The notes under the pieces were generated by a model that was given only the letters and a program-made list of their open reading frames with translations, was not told where the DNA came from and searched no databases. Source: Oscillospiraceae bacterium (GTDB lineage: Bacteria > Bacillota > Clostridia > Oscillospirales > Ruminococcaceae). From it: a DNA stretch of 8,319 nucleotides. Positions 1 to 7,296 of the stretch are shown here, in pieces. Each line of letters begins with the position of its first letter. Positions within the stretch are counted from its first letter, which is position 1. The translations under genes were made by a program, and so were the position numbers. Location of the stretch: NCBI GenBank assembly GCA_029240015.1, contig JARBTU010000063.1, forward strand, positions 1 to 8,319, written 5' to 3'.

Positions 1-369
1 GGGCACGGATGCGGAAGAGCAGTCAGTGACGGATGGACTGCATCTCCAGCGGAAGATGGGGCAGCACACATGATTTATGCGCCGTATGAAACCAATGTGC
101 CAATCGGAAACAGATGCGTAACATTCAGGATGAAAGTCGACAACAATGCGCTTGACAACCTGAAAGTTGCGACAATAGATGTAAATAACGCCGCAACAGG
201 AACAATACTTGCAACGATGGATATCAACAGGCAGCAATTCATGGAATCCAACCAGTATCAGGATTTAAAGTTGTTATTTAATCAGACTACGATAAATCCT
301 CGGTTGGAATACAGGGTGTATTTCCATGATGCTGCAACAATAACGGTGGACAACATTACATTAAATTAA
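1..369 (+). CDS. C-terminal end of a secreted protein with a carbohydrate-binding-like module (5' truncated)
   Basis: The reading frame is open from the first base of the window and ends at TAA 367-369, so these 122 residues are the tail of a longer protein; the internal ATG at 70 is not a credible start because the same domain already runs through the upstream codons. The segment reads GHGCGRAVSDGW, then HMIYAPYETNVPIGN, FRMKVDNNALDN, TGTILATMDINRQQF and finally LEYRVYFHDAATITVDNI. This is the pattern of a beta-sandwich, galactose-binding-like module that I associate with the C-termini of secreted glycoside hydrolases and other surface carbohydrate-active proteins (GRA..DGW, YGPY.T..P.G, DNN..DN, LEFRVYW..). 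Family assignment is from memory of such proteins. The catalytic part lies outside the window, so the enzyme activity cannot be named. No sortase signal follows the module; the protein ends a few residues after it. A strong terminator lies 18 bases downstream. Confidence 0.8.
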   Translation, partial: GHGCGRAVSDGWTASPAEDGAAHMIYAPYETNVPIGNRCVTFRMKVDNNALDNLKVATIDVNNAATGTILATMDINRQQFMESNQYQDLKLLFNQTTINPRLEYRVYFHDAATITVDNITLN

Positions 370-387
370 TTTGAAACACATGCAGGT

Positions 388-420
388 AAAAGAGCTGACT
401 TTTATAAGGCAGCTCTTTTT
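388..420 (+). terminator. Rho-independent terminator of the upstream gene
   Basis: A perfect 10-bp stem, AAAAGAGCTG at 388-397 with CAGCTCTTTT at 410-419, closes a 12-base loop, and the 3' arm runs into a T tract (416-420). It begins 18 bases after the stop of the truncated first gene and separates it from the promoter at 472. Confidence 0.9.
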
Positions 421-471
421 ATGCGATAAACTTTTATTATCCATATTGCCAGCAGATTGTTCAAAAGTCAA

Positions 472-500
472 TTGTAAGTGGTTTATTTGTATGATATAAT
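472..500 (+). promoter_or_regulatory. Sigma-A promoter with extended -10 for the two-peptidase operon
   Basis: TTGTAA (472-477) is followed by a 17-base spacer and TATAAT (495-500), a perfect -10. A TG one base upstream (492-493) makes it an extended -10. Transcription would start near 507, leaving an mRNA leader of about 70 bases before the M20 peptidase start at 580. Confidence 0.85.
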
Positions 501-565
501 ATTCTATTATGAGTATGAGCAAAATAGTGGACTTAAAATGTTTTATAAGCAGTAATGCCCTGCAT

Positions 566-571
566 AAGGAG
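566..571 (+). promoter_or_regulatory. Ribosome binding site that decides the M20 peptidase start
   Basis: AAGGAG at 566-571 ends 8 bases before ATG 580. The in-frame GTG at 571 overlaps this site and so cannot be the initiator served by it. Confidence 0.85.
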
Positions 572-579
572 TGTGCGGT

Positions 580-1692
580 ATGGAAATAAATAAACAAAGA
601 AACATAGATGAATTTGTAAAACTCGTGTCAATTGACAGCCCCTCTTTTGGCGAAAAGCAGATGGGGGAATACATCAAGGAACAATTAGTTTCACTTGGAT
701 TCTTGATTATGGAAGATGATGCAGGGAGTTGCCTGAACGGGAATTGCGGCAACATCTATGGTTTTTTGGAAGGGGATAAACTCCAGCCTCCCTTGTTATT
801 TTCCTCACACATGGATACGGTGGAGCCGTCATGTGGGAAAGAGGCAATCATCAATAGTGATGGATTGATTACAAGCAACGGGAAAACCGTTTTGGGCGCT
901 GACGACTGTTCCGGAATAGCTGCTATTTTAGAAGCACTGCGAACTATCAAGGAGCAGGAGCTTCCGCACGGTCCTATTGAAGTGTTATTCACAGTCGCTG
1001 AAGAGGTATATTGCAAAGGTGCAAGTGAATTTGATTTTTCGCTGATTCAGTCAAAAGAAGCCTATGTATTGGATCTTACAGGTCCTGTGGGCTCAGCGGC
1101 ATATAAAGCACCCACAGTTTTATCCTTTGAAGCATCCATTAAGGGAAAATCTGCACATGCGGGTTTTGCGCCTCAAAACGGGATTCATGCCATCTCGGCT
1201 GCCGCTAAAGCAATAAGTCAGCTGGATATGGGAAGAATTGACGAGGATACCACGCTGAATGTTGGCATCATTCAGGGAGGATTGGCGACAAATATTGTAC
1301 CCGAGCATTGTGTGGTTAAAGGAGAAATCCGAAGTTATTCTCACGTCAAGGCGTTGGAACAAGTGGGCACCTTAAAAGAACATTTTACAAAAACTGCAAG
1401 CACAATCGGTGCAACAGTGGGCTTTCAGATATCATGTGGCTGTGAAGCCTATGAGATCCCTCTTGATCATTCTGTGGTACAACGATTTAAAAAAGCTTGT
1501 GAGCACCAAGGAGTGTCTGCTTCTTTGGAAGGAACCTTTGGTGGAAGTGACAATAACCACTTGGCAAAGCACGGAATCTCCGGCATTGTTGTGGCTTCTG
1601 CGATGAACCGTTGTCATTCCTGTGAAGAATATACTACTGTAGAGGAATTACACCGTATCGCAGAACTAACAGTTCTGCTTATGACTATATAA
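580..1692 (+). CDS. M20-family metallopeptidase, peptidase T-like
   Basis: A 370-residue cytoplasmic zinc-dependent exopeptidase, expected to release residues from short peptides or related amide substrates. The M20 active site looks complete: SHMDT supplies metal ligand H77 and catalytic-site D79, GADD the bridging D108, AEE the general base E141 and metal ligand E142, LDL the ligand D165, and CHS near the C-terminus the ligand H346. The stretch GKSAHAGFAP (about 189-198) opens the inserted dimerisation (lid) domain, roughly 175-285. Length and motifs fit the peptidase T-like branch, the group containing Bacillus YqjE, better than the longer classical PepT; exact substrate is not predictable. 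No signal peptide is visible. The start is set by the ribosome site at 566-571. The gene is first in an operon with the C39-like protein, whose ATG lies 20 bases past the stop. The assignment to the M20 family is secure; the tripeptidase label is not. Confidence 0.92.
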   Translation: MEINKQRNIDEFVKLVSIDSPSFGEKQMGEYIKEQLVSLGFLIMEDDAGSCLNGNCGNIYGFLEGDKLQPPLLFSSHMDTVEPSCGKEAIINSDGLITSNGKTVLGADDCSGIAAILEALRTIKEQELPHGPIEVLFTVAEEVYCKGASEFDFSLIQSKEAYVLDLTGPVGSAAYKAPTVLSFEASIKGKSAHAGFAPQNGIHAISAAAKAISQLDMGRIDEDTTLNVGIIQGGLATNIVPEHCVVKGEIRSYSHVKALEQVGTLKEHFTKTASTIGATVGFQISCGCEAYEIPLDHSVVQRFKKACEHQGVSASLEGTFGGSDNNHLAKHGISGIVVASAMNRCHSCEEYTTVEELHRIAELTVLLMTI

Positions 1693-1695
1693 AAT

Positions 1696-1700
1696 AAGGA
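1696..1700 (+). promoter_or_regulatory. Probable ribosome binding site of the C39-like gene
   Basis: AAGGA at 1696-1700 lies 12 bases before ATG 1713, a long but workable spacing. The in-frame TTG at 1701 directly abuts it, so it cannot be the start served by this site. Confidence 0.6.
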
Positions 1701-1712
1701 TTGAAGTATAAC

Positions 1713-2333
1713 ATGAAGAACCCATTGAACTACCAGACAACTGAATATGATTGCGGTCCTACCACCATGATGAATGCGATCAGTTATTTATTCAAAAGAG
1801 AGGAAATTCCGCCTGATGTCATCAAGCATATTGTTCTCTACTCCCTGGATGCCTATAATGATAAGGGCGAGTTTGGGAAAAACGGTACTTCCGGCATGGC
1901 GATGATGTTCATCAGCAATTGGCTTAACCAATTTGGAAAAGCAAAGAAATTTCCAATTTTTTGCGAATTTCTTACTGGAAGAGATGTGTATATCAGTCAA
2001 AACAGTAAGATTGTAGCGGGGCTGCAACAAGGTGGTGCGGTTATGGTTCGTTTGATGTATGGTTGTTGGCACTATGTTTTGCTAACGGGAGCTGATGATA
2101 AAAATATTTATCTTTTTGACCCTTATTATCGGAAGAAAAAGTTTGATATTGAAGGAGTTGATATGCTTACGGACTCTCCCATGAAAATGAATCGAAGAGT
2201 GTCTTATGATAGATTAAACAGTGAACAAAAAGGGGTGTATGCCCTTGGTCCAAAGGATGTAAGAGAAGCTGTCATTCTGTTCAACCAAAGCACCCAAAAA
2301 ACTGCAGGAAAGACGATTGAATATTTTATATAA
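1713..2333 (+). CDS. C39-like papain-fold cysteine peptidase, soluble single-domain protein
   Basis: A 206-residue protein with the residue pattern of C39-type cysteine peptidases: Q8 (oxyanion hole) six residues before C14 in YDCGPTT, H120 in GCWHYVLLTG and D136 in FDPYY. All four expected catalytic positions are present, so it is probably active. In the best-known C39 enzymes this fold is the N-terminal domain of an ABC exporter and cuts double-glycine leaders; here there is no transporter domain, membrane segment or signal peptide, so the protein is a stand-alone cytoplasmic enzyme of unknown substrate. The sequence resembles a conserved clostridial group usually annotated only as peptidase C39 family, with the signature GKNGTSGMAMMFISNW (about 55-70) and an AVILFN block near the C-terminus. 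It is the second gene of the operon begun by the M20 peptidase, suggesting consecutive steps on a shared peptide-like substrate (inference). Start chosen at ATG 1713 rather than TTG 1701, which abuts the ribosome site. Confidence 0.82.
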   Translation: MKNPLNYQTTEYDCGPTTMMNAISYLFKREEIPPDVIKHIVLYSLDAYNDKGEFGKNGTSGMAMMFISNWLNQFGKAKKFPIFCEFLTGRDVYISQNSKIVAGLQQGGAVMVRLMYGCWHYVLLTGADDKNIYLFDPYYRKKKFDIEGVDMLTDSPMKMNRRVSYDRLNSEQKGVYALGPKDVREAVILFNQSTQKTAGKTIEYFI

Positions 2334-2335
2334 AG

Positions 2336-2380
2336 CAACGGCGCTATTGAATTAATCAATAGCGCCGTTGTAGTTTATTT
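2336..2380 (+). terminator. Strong hairpin terminator between convergent genes, possibly bidirectional
   Basis: A perfect 15-bp stem (2336-2350 with 2356-2370, arms CAACGGCGCTATTGA and its complement) closes a 5-base loop (ATTAA). It starts two bases after the stop of the C39-like gene and is followed on the plus strand by the T-rich TAGTTTATTTTATTG. On the minus strand it lies about 30 bases past the stop of the YibE/F gene and is followed by CTTTATATAAAATATT, a weaker tail, so it may serve both genes. Confidence 0.88.
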
Positions 2381-2401
2381 TATTGTATTGTATTTATTCA
2401 T

Positions 2402-3607
2402 TCATTCATCATTTGAATTTATAGCAGGCTGCTTAAACAACTGGCCCGGATGTAACTTCCCTTTAAACGACATTAATTGTGAAGAGATAAACGCCACAAT
2501 AGGAACAGCCGTAAAAATTCCCAAGCTGCCCGTCATTCCTTGAATAATTTCAATGGCGATGCTCGGCGTACTGAATAGCTCATGGAATGAAACATCATAA
2601 GAGTATAGAAGTAAAATTGTTGTAAGTGATCCGCCTGTAAAAGCTAAAATCAATGTGTTGGACATGGTACCCATCGTATCCCGTCCCACGTTGACTCCGG
2701 AGCGGAATAATTCTCGCTTTGATAAACCGGGACTGTTCTGATAAACTTCATTGACTGAAGAAGAAATCGAAATGCAGACGTCCATGATTGCACCAAGAGA
2801 GGCAATCAAAATGGAAGCGAACATAAGCCCTTTCAGCTGCAGACCATTTTGCTGTGTTAACATAATCAGTTCTTCGGTATCTGATAAAGTGAATCCAGAG
2901 ATGTTTGTAAAATAACTTACCAAAGAACATAGGATTCCTGCAACGGTAACACAGAGAATGGTTCCAATGATAGCAGATACTGTTTTGGCGTTCCACCCAT
3001 CAATTAGAATCATTGTAACGAAGGTAGCGGCAACTGCCAGCAAAATAGATGCTAAAACAGGAGAAGCACCCCGGGATAATAATGGAATAAATAAAAAGAA
3101 GATACAAATAAGGGTGAAAGAAAGGCTTATTAAAGATTTAAAGCCTTTTTTCCCACCGATAGCACACAATACAAGACAGAATAATCCAATAATAACAAAT
3201 AATGGGCCACTCCTGTCATATGTGTAAATACTCGCCATCTGCTGATCTCCTGAAACACTAACAGATACAATTAATTTTGTTCCTGTTTTGCATACAACGT
3301 TATAGGTATAGCTGGCATAATTGGTGGTCTCAAAAATTTTTCCTTTTAAGTTCCCACTGGTAATTTTTAATTTTACTTTTTGAGTTCCTGTCAAAGAACC
3401 GCTTGTTTGCTCTTTTACCAGTTTTTCATCTGTCACTTGGGTTACAACCGCTTTTTCATAATAAACACCTGACCGTATTCCAATTTTTTTTATTGGAACA
3501 CGGTTCACGCTGTAGATTAAAAGACTTAAGATAGATAGAATTAAAATAATAGGAATAACTCTTTTAAAAAATCTTTCTAGGTCAAATTCTTGGAATTTGG
3601 ATTTCAT
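2402..3607 (-). CDS. YibE/F-family multi-spanning membrane protein
   Basis: A 401-residue integral membrane protein. One hydrophobic segment (about 17-34) is followed by a polar, beta-rich stretch (about 37-130, probably extracytoplasmic) and then about seven further membrane segments: 135-151, 157-176, 182-202, 209-230, 258-280, 315-336 and 352-378. The family signature is clear in the second half: GAIMDVCISISSSVNEV (272-288) and GRDTMGTMSNTLILAFTGGS (308-327), the best-conserved blocks of YibE/F proteins. The biochemical function of this family is not established; a transport role is often guessed but the sequence shows no ATPase or known substrate site. Lactobacilli often carry two adjacent copies; here only one is present. 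AGGAGAG (minus strand, 3616-3622) lies 8 bases before the ATG at 3605-3607. The gene lies downstream of the phosphatase in the same direction, but a terminator intervenes, so it is probably transcribed separately; I could not identify a convincing promoter in 3608-3686. Confidence 0.9.
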   Translation of the reverse strand: MKSKFQEFDLERFFKRVIPIILILSILSLLIYSVNRVPIKKIGIRSGVYYEKAVVTQVTDEKLVKEQTSGSLTGTQKVKLKITSGNLKGKIFETTNYASYTYNVVCKTGTKLIVSVSVSGDQQMASIYTYDRSGPLFVIIGLFCLVLCAIGGKKGFKSLISLSFTLICIFFLFIPLLSRGASPVLASILLAVAATFVTMILIDGWNAKTVSAIIGTILCVTVAGILCSLVSYFTNISGFTLSDTEELIMLTQQNGLQLKGLMFASILIASLGAIMDVCISISSSVNEVYQNSPGLSKRELFRSGVNVGRDTMGTMSNTLILAFTGGSLTTILLLYSYDVSFHELFSTPSIAIEIIQGMTGSLGIFTAVPIVAFISSQLMSFKGKLHPGQLFKQPAINSNDE

Positions 3608-3667
3608 AATTTTTTCTCTCCTGACACATCACAATTTCTTATTGGATGTGTAAAGTTTCACACTATT

Positions 3668-3722
3668 TTAATACAAACAAAAAGAAGAAACGTTGTCGAC
3701 CGAATCCGGCCGGCAACGTTTC
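3668..3722 (-). terminator. Rho-independent terminator of the phosphatase gene
   Basis: Read on the minus strand, GAAACGTTG (3722-3714) pairs perfectly with CAACGTTTC (3695-3687). The stem continues inward through a G-U pair, C-G, G-C, one mismatch and a further three G-C pairs around the loop. The downstream minus-strand sequence TTCTTCTTTTTGTTTG is T-rich. It lies 49 bases past the phosphatase stop. Confidence 0.85.
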
Positions 3723-3771
3723 CTGATTTTTATTGCTGATCGGTAAAAATAACTTTACTTTTCACAACAGC

Positions 3772-6700
3772 TTATTTTGATGTTTTTCTTCTTCTGGAAG
3801 TTACAAGAACTGCGCCAGCGCTTAGTCCAAGAAGAACAATACTGATTGCAACTGAAGTTGTATTGTCACCAGTCTCTGGAGTGTTGCCTTCGTTATTAGA
3901 ACCAGGTGCTGTAGGCACTGATTCGTCAGGGGTAGACTCATCAGGAGTGGATTCTTCTGGGATAGATTCGTCAGGAGTAGATTCTTCTGGAGTAGAAGAC
4001 GGATCCTCCGGTATATTTGCTTCAGTCTTAAATACTGCTGTTGCGGTATTTAACGCTGCAAGAGCTTGTTGTAAATCTGCTTCTGTTGCATCTTCGTTTT
4101 CAAAAACTGCTTTGGCAGCGTTAAGCGCCGTTAGATATGCATCTTTCGCAGCTTGAGGATATTCACCTTCATTGGTTCCAACGGTTGCTTCGTTAAATAG
4201 TTTTTCAGCAGTTTCAATCACATCGGAGAGAGTAGCTTTGTTGCCACCTAAAACCAAACCGTTTAATGCGGTGCTAAGTGCTCTGTAAGCACTATTCATT
4301 TGTGCATCGGTAGGTGAAGCAACTTCTAATACATCTTGAGCACCTTTAACCGCTGTTTTTAGTTTGCTGAAAGAATCAACAGTATGATCTTTTCCTACTT
4401 TTTTGCCTGCAGTGTCAAGCAAAGTATTCATGTCTTCTTTTGTAGCAGCTTTTTTTAGGCTAACTTCATCAATAACTGTCATAGTATCTGCGCGGTAAGT
4501 TTTAATGGTAAATTGGTTGTTGGTTACATCAAGTGAAGAGAATTGAGGAACTTTAATATCCAATTTCTTTTCAACAAAGTTTGAGTTACCAACCAAGTCA
4601 TAGAACTTCGCACCGGAAGAACAGCTTCCTGTAATGTATAAAATGCCGTTAGGATCTATTGTAATGCCTTTTGCATCTGTTAACTGGTCTTTCTGTGGCA
4701 ATTGATCTTTCATGAGGAAAGAACGAGCAAATGTGTGGTCATGTCCGGTTAATGCAAGATCCACTTTAAGTTCTTCAAAAACAGGAACTAAGTTCTTGCG
4801 AAGTCTAACGGTTGTAATACCCTCAGACTCAGGTTCGGAAGCATGCTTACCAGCACCATAAACGTCTTGGTGCATGAGGACGATACGCCATTTTGCATCA
4901 GTATGGGAGGCAATTGCAGCTTGCATTGCTGCCTTGTGCTCTGCAATATTTTCATTATTTCCATTGAGCACCATGATTAATGTGTTGCCGTAAGAGAAAT
5001 AATAATCTGTCCCAGCGCCTGTTTTAGCATAATTCGTAACATTTGGCATATTGTAGTGATACGTAAAGCTTGGATTGCTTCCGTCATGGTTACCCATTGT
5101 TGGAGCAAAAGGAACTTTTTTAAATTGGTCTGCTTTTGTTAGTGCGGTATATTCGGTTTCATAGCAATGGTCAACCTGGTCACCACCGGATAGAATAAAG
5201 CTTGCATCAGGAATCAAATCCATTGCTTTATTCAAAGTTGTATTCCAGCCTACGCCGTCTGATACATCGTTACCGCTTCCACCAATTTGAGGGTCACCAA
5301 CAAAGATAGCTTTGTATGAATCGCCACCCTTTTGGGTTTTGAAAGTATAAACAGGGCTCCAGCTATTGGTGTTCTTGTTACCATAGCGATAGGAATATTC
5401 TGTGCTTGCGTCTAAATCTGTTACAGTAACTTTATTGGAAGCGAAGCCTGCGTTAGCTTCTATAATGGTTCCATCGGCAACTTTTGCACCTGATGGGAAA
5501 GTATCTCCGGTCATATCAGATTTTTTTGCAATTTGCACTGCAGCACCTGTTAGTGATGCAGGAGGGTAAGTACCGCTTACTAATTGAACACTCCACACGA
5601 TACCACCCCAACCGTTTGCTGTAGTCTGATCGCCTACACGGATAAAGATATAATCGTTGCCGGCTGTAATGTAAGAAGATAAATCAAATTTTTTCTTCTC
5701 GCGGTTTGAGTTTCCACATTCGCCTACACCGGCAAGAGTTGGGTCAGCGATAACCGTTCCCCAAGTGACTCCGTCTCCTGAAAGTTGGATGGTGTAGTTT
5801 TGAGAAATATCAATCAAAAGAGTTGCATTAGGTTTTGTTTTATCCAAAGGAAGTTTGTAAACGCTGGTTGCATTTCCGTCATGGAAACGACCGCCTTCGC
5901 CGTTAACTTGACCACCGATTGAAGTGGAGTATTTTGTTTCGTCTGCAGTATTAGGAACAAAATAGATTTCTCCAGCGCCTCTTTCGTATGGAGTATACCA
6001 TGCAAATCCTAATTCAGATGCATTCTTTCCAGGGGTCATAACGAATTTTTCGCCTTGGAATCCAACATCTTCTGTGCTGGTCTGTAAACTCATATCAAAA
6101 TAAATATCAGAGCTGGTTGCTGTAACGTTGATTAAATTTACACTGATGATGTTTTTGCCTACATGCAATCCGGTTGGAGCAACACGTACATCGCTGGACT
6201 CATAAGGAGTTTTATCTACAGTGCCGCCTTCATTAAAGGTAGCATGTGCTTTTACGCCGTTAAAATAAACGGTTGCGCTGTCATCCAAAGAAAGATTCAT
6301 TACTACGGATTTAACTTGGCTCATATCAGCAATGTTAAGCACTCGGCGGAGATAGACGTTGCTGCAGCTTCCAGAAGGAACGCTGCTTACGCCTGTGTAC
6401 CCGTATCCGACAGGAGCGGCATTCTTAGCCCAAGAACTGTCAGCGGCAAAGCTCTCTTCCAACCATGTTGTTCCTGTTCCGTTTTTCAGCCACAACCACT
6501 CAGCGCCTTTTGCAATCGAAGTACCTTCCGGAGTTGCATCTTGAGAAGGTACAGTGGTGTTTGCAATAGCAACTAGTTTTAGGTCTCCATAAATGTCTGA
6601 ACTTCCTGTTGTATCATTCAATAATAATAACGTAACTACGTTATTACCTTCTTTAAACAGACTTTTAGAAACAGTAACGTTTCTGTGCTGACCAACGTCA

Positions 6701-7206
6701 TTTCCAACTACCACATCTCTGCGATAGCCAAGCGTTGTAATGTCAGGTGCAGTTGTATCTGATACTTTTTTAGCGTTTAAAAGAGCTGCTTCCACGCCAT
6801 TAACAAATAAAACTCCACCATCGTCAATATCTGCATCAAGAGTAAATGAACTGTAGCCATCTAGATTGTTAATGGTAACATTTTTTTGGACAGTAAGACT
6901 TGGACAAGATGTCCCTTTGTCGATTTTAGTTCCACTGGCCAAACTTGTATCCATTGGTTTTCCTGCGCCGGCAAAACCTATCGGAAGTTTGACATTGGAG
7001 GTCCATGAAGAGTCTAGCGTAAAACCTCCTGTTGGCATTGCTGTTTCCGTCACGTTTTTCTTCCATGACCAACCAGTGCTGCCAAAATCAATAATAGTTT
7101 GATCTGCAGCAGCGGCAGTAGCCGGAAGACCAATCAAAGAACCTGAAACTGCACTTGCGGCAATTGCCACCGACAATATCAAACTCAGAATCTTTCCTTT
7201 TTTCAC
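3772..7206 (-). CDS. Secreted, cell-wall-anchored multi-domain metallophosphoesterase (purple-acid-phosphatase-like)
   Basis: A 1144-residue surface enzyme expected to hydrolyse phosphate esters outside the cell. Order: signal peptide (1 to about 34, KK, hydrophobic core, then ATAAAA); two homologous beta-sandwich modules (about 35-215 and 230-378); an Fn3-like domain of the purple acid phosphatase type (about 388-625) that seems split by a binding-type module (about 409-548); the calcineurin-like catalytic domain (about 630-915); two FIVAR-like helical repeats (about 918-985 and 990-1060); a Pro/Glu/Asp/Ser/Thr linker; and a sorting signal TPETG (1109-1113), hydrophobic 1118-1136 and RRRKTSK. 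Metal-site motifs: D638 in GDPQ, D676 in GGDQVD, N706 in GNHD, H779 in LMHQ, H822 and H824 in GHDH. The Tyr of the purple-enzyme motif GDxxY is Asp679 here, and motif I is DPQ, so the true purple Fe site is unlikely. Start is GTG 7204-7206 with AGGGAGG (7214-7220) seven bases upstream. Its substrate is unknown. Confidence 0.92.
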   Translation of the reverse strand: MKKGKILSLILSVAIAASAVSGSLIGLPATAAAADQTIIDFGSTGWSWKKNVTETAMPTGGFTLDSSWTSNVKLPIGFAGAGKPMDTSLASGTKIDKGTSCPSLTVQKNVTINNLDGYSSFTLDADIDDGGVLFVNGVEAALLNAKKVSDTTAPDITTLGYRRDVVVGNDVGQHRNVTVSKSLFKEGNNVVTLLLLNDTTGSSDIYGDLKLVAIANTTVPSQDATPEGTSIAKGAEWLWLKNGTGTTWLEESFAADSSWAKNAAPVGYGYTGVSSVPSGSCSNVYLRRVLNIADMSQVKSVVMNLSLDDSATVYFNGVKAHATFNEGGTVDKTPYESSDVRVAPTGLHVGKNIISVNLINVTATSSDIYFDMSLQTSTEDVGFQGEKFVMTPGKNASELGFAWYTPYERGAGEIYFVPNTADETKYSTSIGGQVNGEGGRFHDGNATSVYKLPLDKTKPNATLLIDISQNYTIQLSGDGVTWGTVIADPTLAGVGECGNSNREKKKFDLSSYITAGNDYIFIRVGDQTTANGWGGIVWSVQLVSGTYPPASLTGAAVQIAKKSDMTGDTFPSGAKVADGTIIEANAGFASNKVTVTDLDASTEYSYRYGNKNTNSWSPVYTFKTQKGGDSYKAIFVGDPQIGGSGNDVSDGVGWNTTLNKAMDLIPDASFILSGGDQVDHCYETEYTALTKADQFKKVPFAPTMGNHDGSNPSFTYHYNMPNVTNYAKTGAGTDYYFSYGNTLIMVLNGNNENIAEHKAAMQAAIASHTDAKWRIVLMHQDVYGAGKHASEPESEGITTVRLRKNLVPVFEELKVDLALTGHDHTFARSFLMKDQLPQKDQLTDAKGITIDPNGILYITGSCSSGAKFYDLVGNSNFVEKKLDIKVPQFSSLDVTNNQFTIKTYRADTMTVIDEVSLKKAATKEDMNTLLDTAGKKVGKDHTVDSFSKLKTAVKGAQDVLEVASPTDAQMNSAYRALSTALNGLVLGGNKATLSDVIETAEKLFNEATVGTNEGEYPQAAKDAYLTALNAAKAVFENEDATEADLQQALAALNTATAVFKTEANIPEDPSSTPEESTPDESIPEESTPDESTPDESVPTAPGSNNEGNTPETGDNTTSVAISIVLLGLSAGAVLVTSRRRKTSK
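3922..3996 (-). repeat. Five tandem 15-bp coding repeats in the wall-spanning linker
   Basis: Five consecutive 15-bp units (3922-3936, 3937-3951, 3952-3966, 3967-3981, 3982-3996) encode the pentapeptides STPEE, STPDE, SIPEE, STPDE and STPDE, residues 1071-1095 of the phosphatase. Unit differences are small, and some units are closer to alternate than to adjacent ones (TTCGTCAGG versus TTCTTCTGG), as expected from duplication of larger blocks. Such acidic, proline-rich stretches typically span the cell wall before a sortase site. The copy number may vary between strains. Confidence 0.85.
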
Positions 7207-7213
7207 AAATTTT

Positions 7214-7220
7214 CCTCCCT
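7214..7220 (-). promoter_or_regulatory. Ribosome binding site fixing a GTG start for the phosphatase
   Basis: AGGGAGG on the minus strand lies seven bases before GTG 7204-7206, which is followed by the basic start of a signal peptide (KKGK). The ATG at 7223-7225 is upstream of this site and in another frame. Confidence 0.85.
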
Positions 7221-7296
7221 TTCATGGATTAAATTAAATAAAATTGAACTGGAAAGCAAAAAAATACGACAATCTTCCCCCTAGACGAAAAAATTG

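Noticed and set aside
70..72. ATG 70 as the start of the first gene
   Set aside because: The same frame is open to base 1 and the conserved domain is already under way upstream of it.
571..579. GTG 571 as start of the M20 peptidase
   Set aside because: It overlaps the AAGGAG ribosome site; ATG 580 has correct 8-base spacing.
1701..1712. TTG 1701 as start of the C39-like protein
   Set aside because: It directly abuts AAGGA at 1696-1700, leaving no spacer, and family members begin at the MKNPL position.
3646..3658. ATGTGTAAAGTTT upstream of the YibE/F gene, a 13-base match to part of the Pho array at 7610-7622
   Set aside because: Only one TTTACA-type hexamer is present; no partner stands at 11 bp on either side, so it does not qualify as a Pho box.
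3922..3996. CRISPR-like or intergenic tandem repeats
   Set aside because: Units are contiguous 15-mers without spacers and encode an in-frame pentapeptide linker.
3863..4156. Long plus-strand open frame rich in DSSGV repeats
   Set aside because: It is the antisense shadow of the repetitive linker of the phosphatase and has no supporting start signal or homology.
6163..6576. Plus-strand open frame of 137 codons
   Set aside because: It lies wholly opposite the phosphatase modules, has no ribosome site and shows no recognisable domain.
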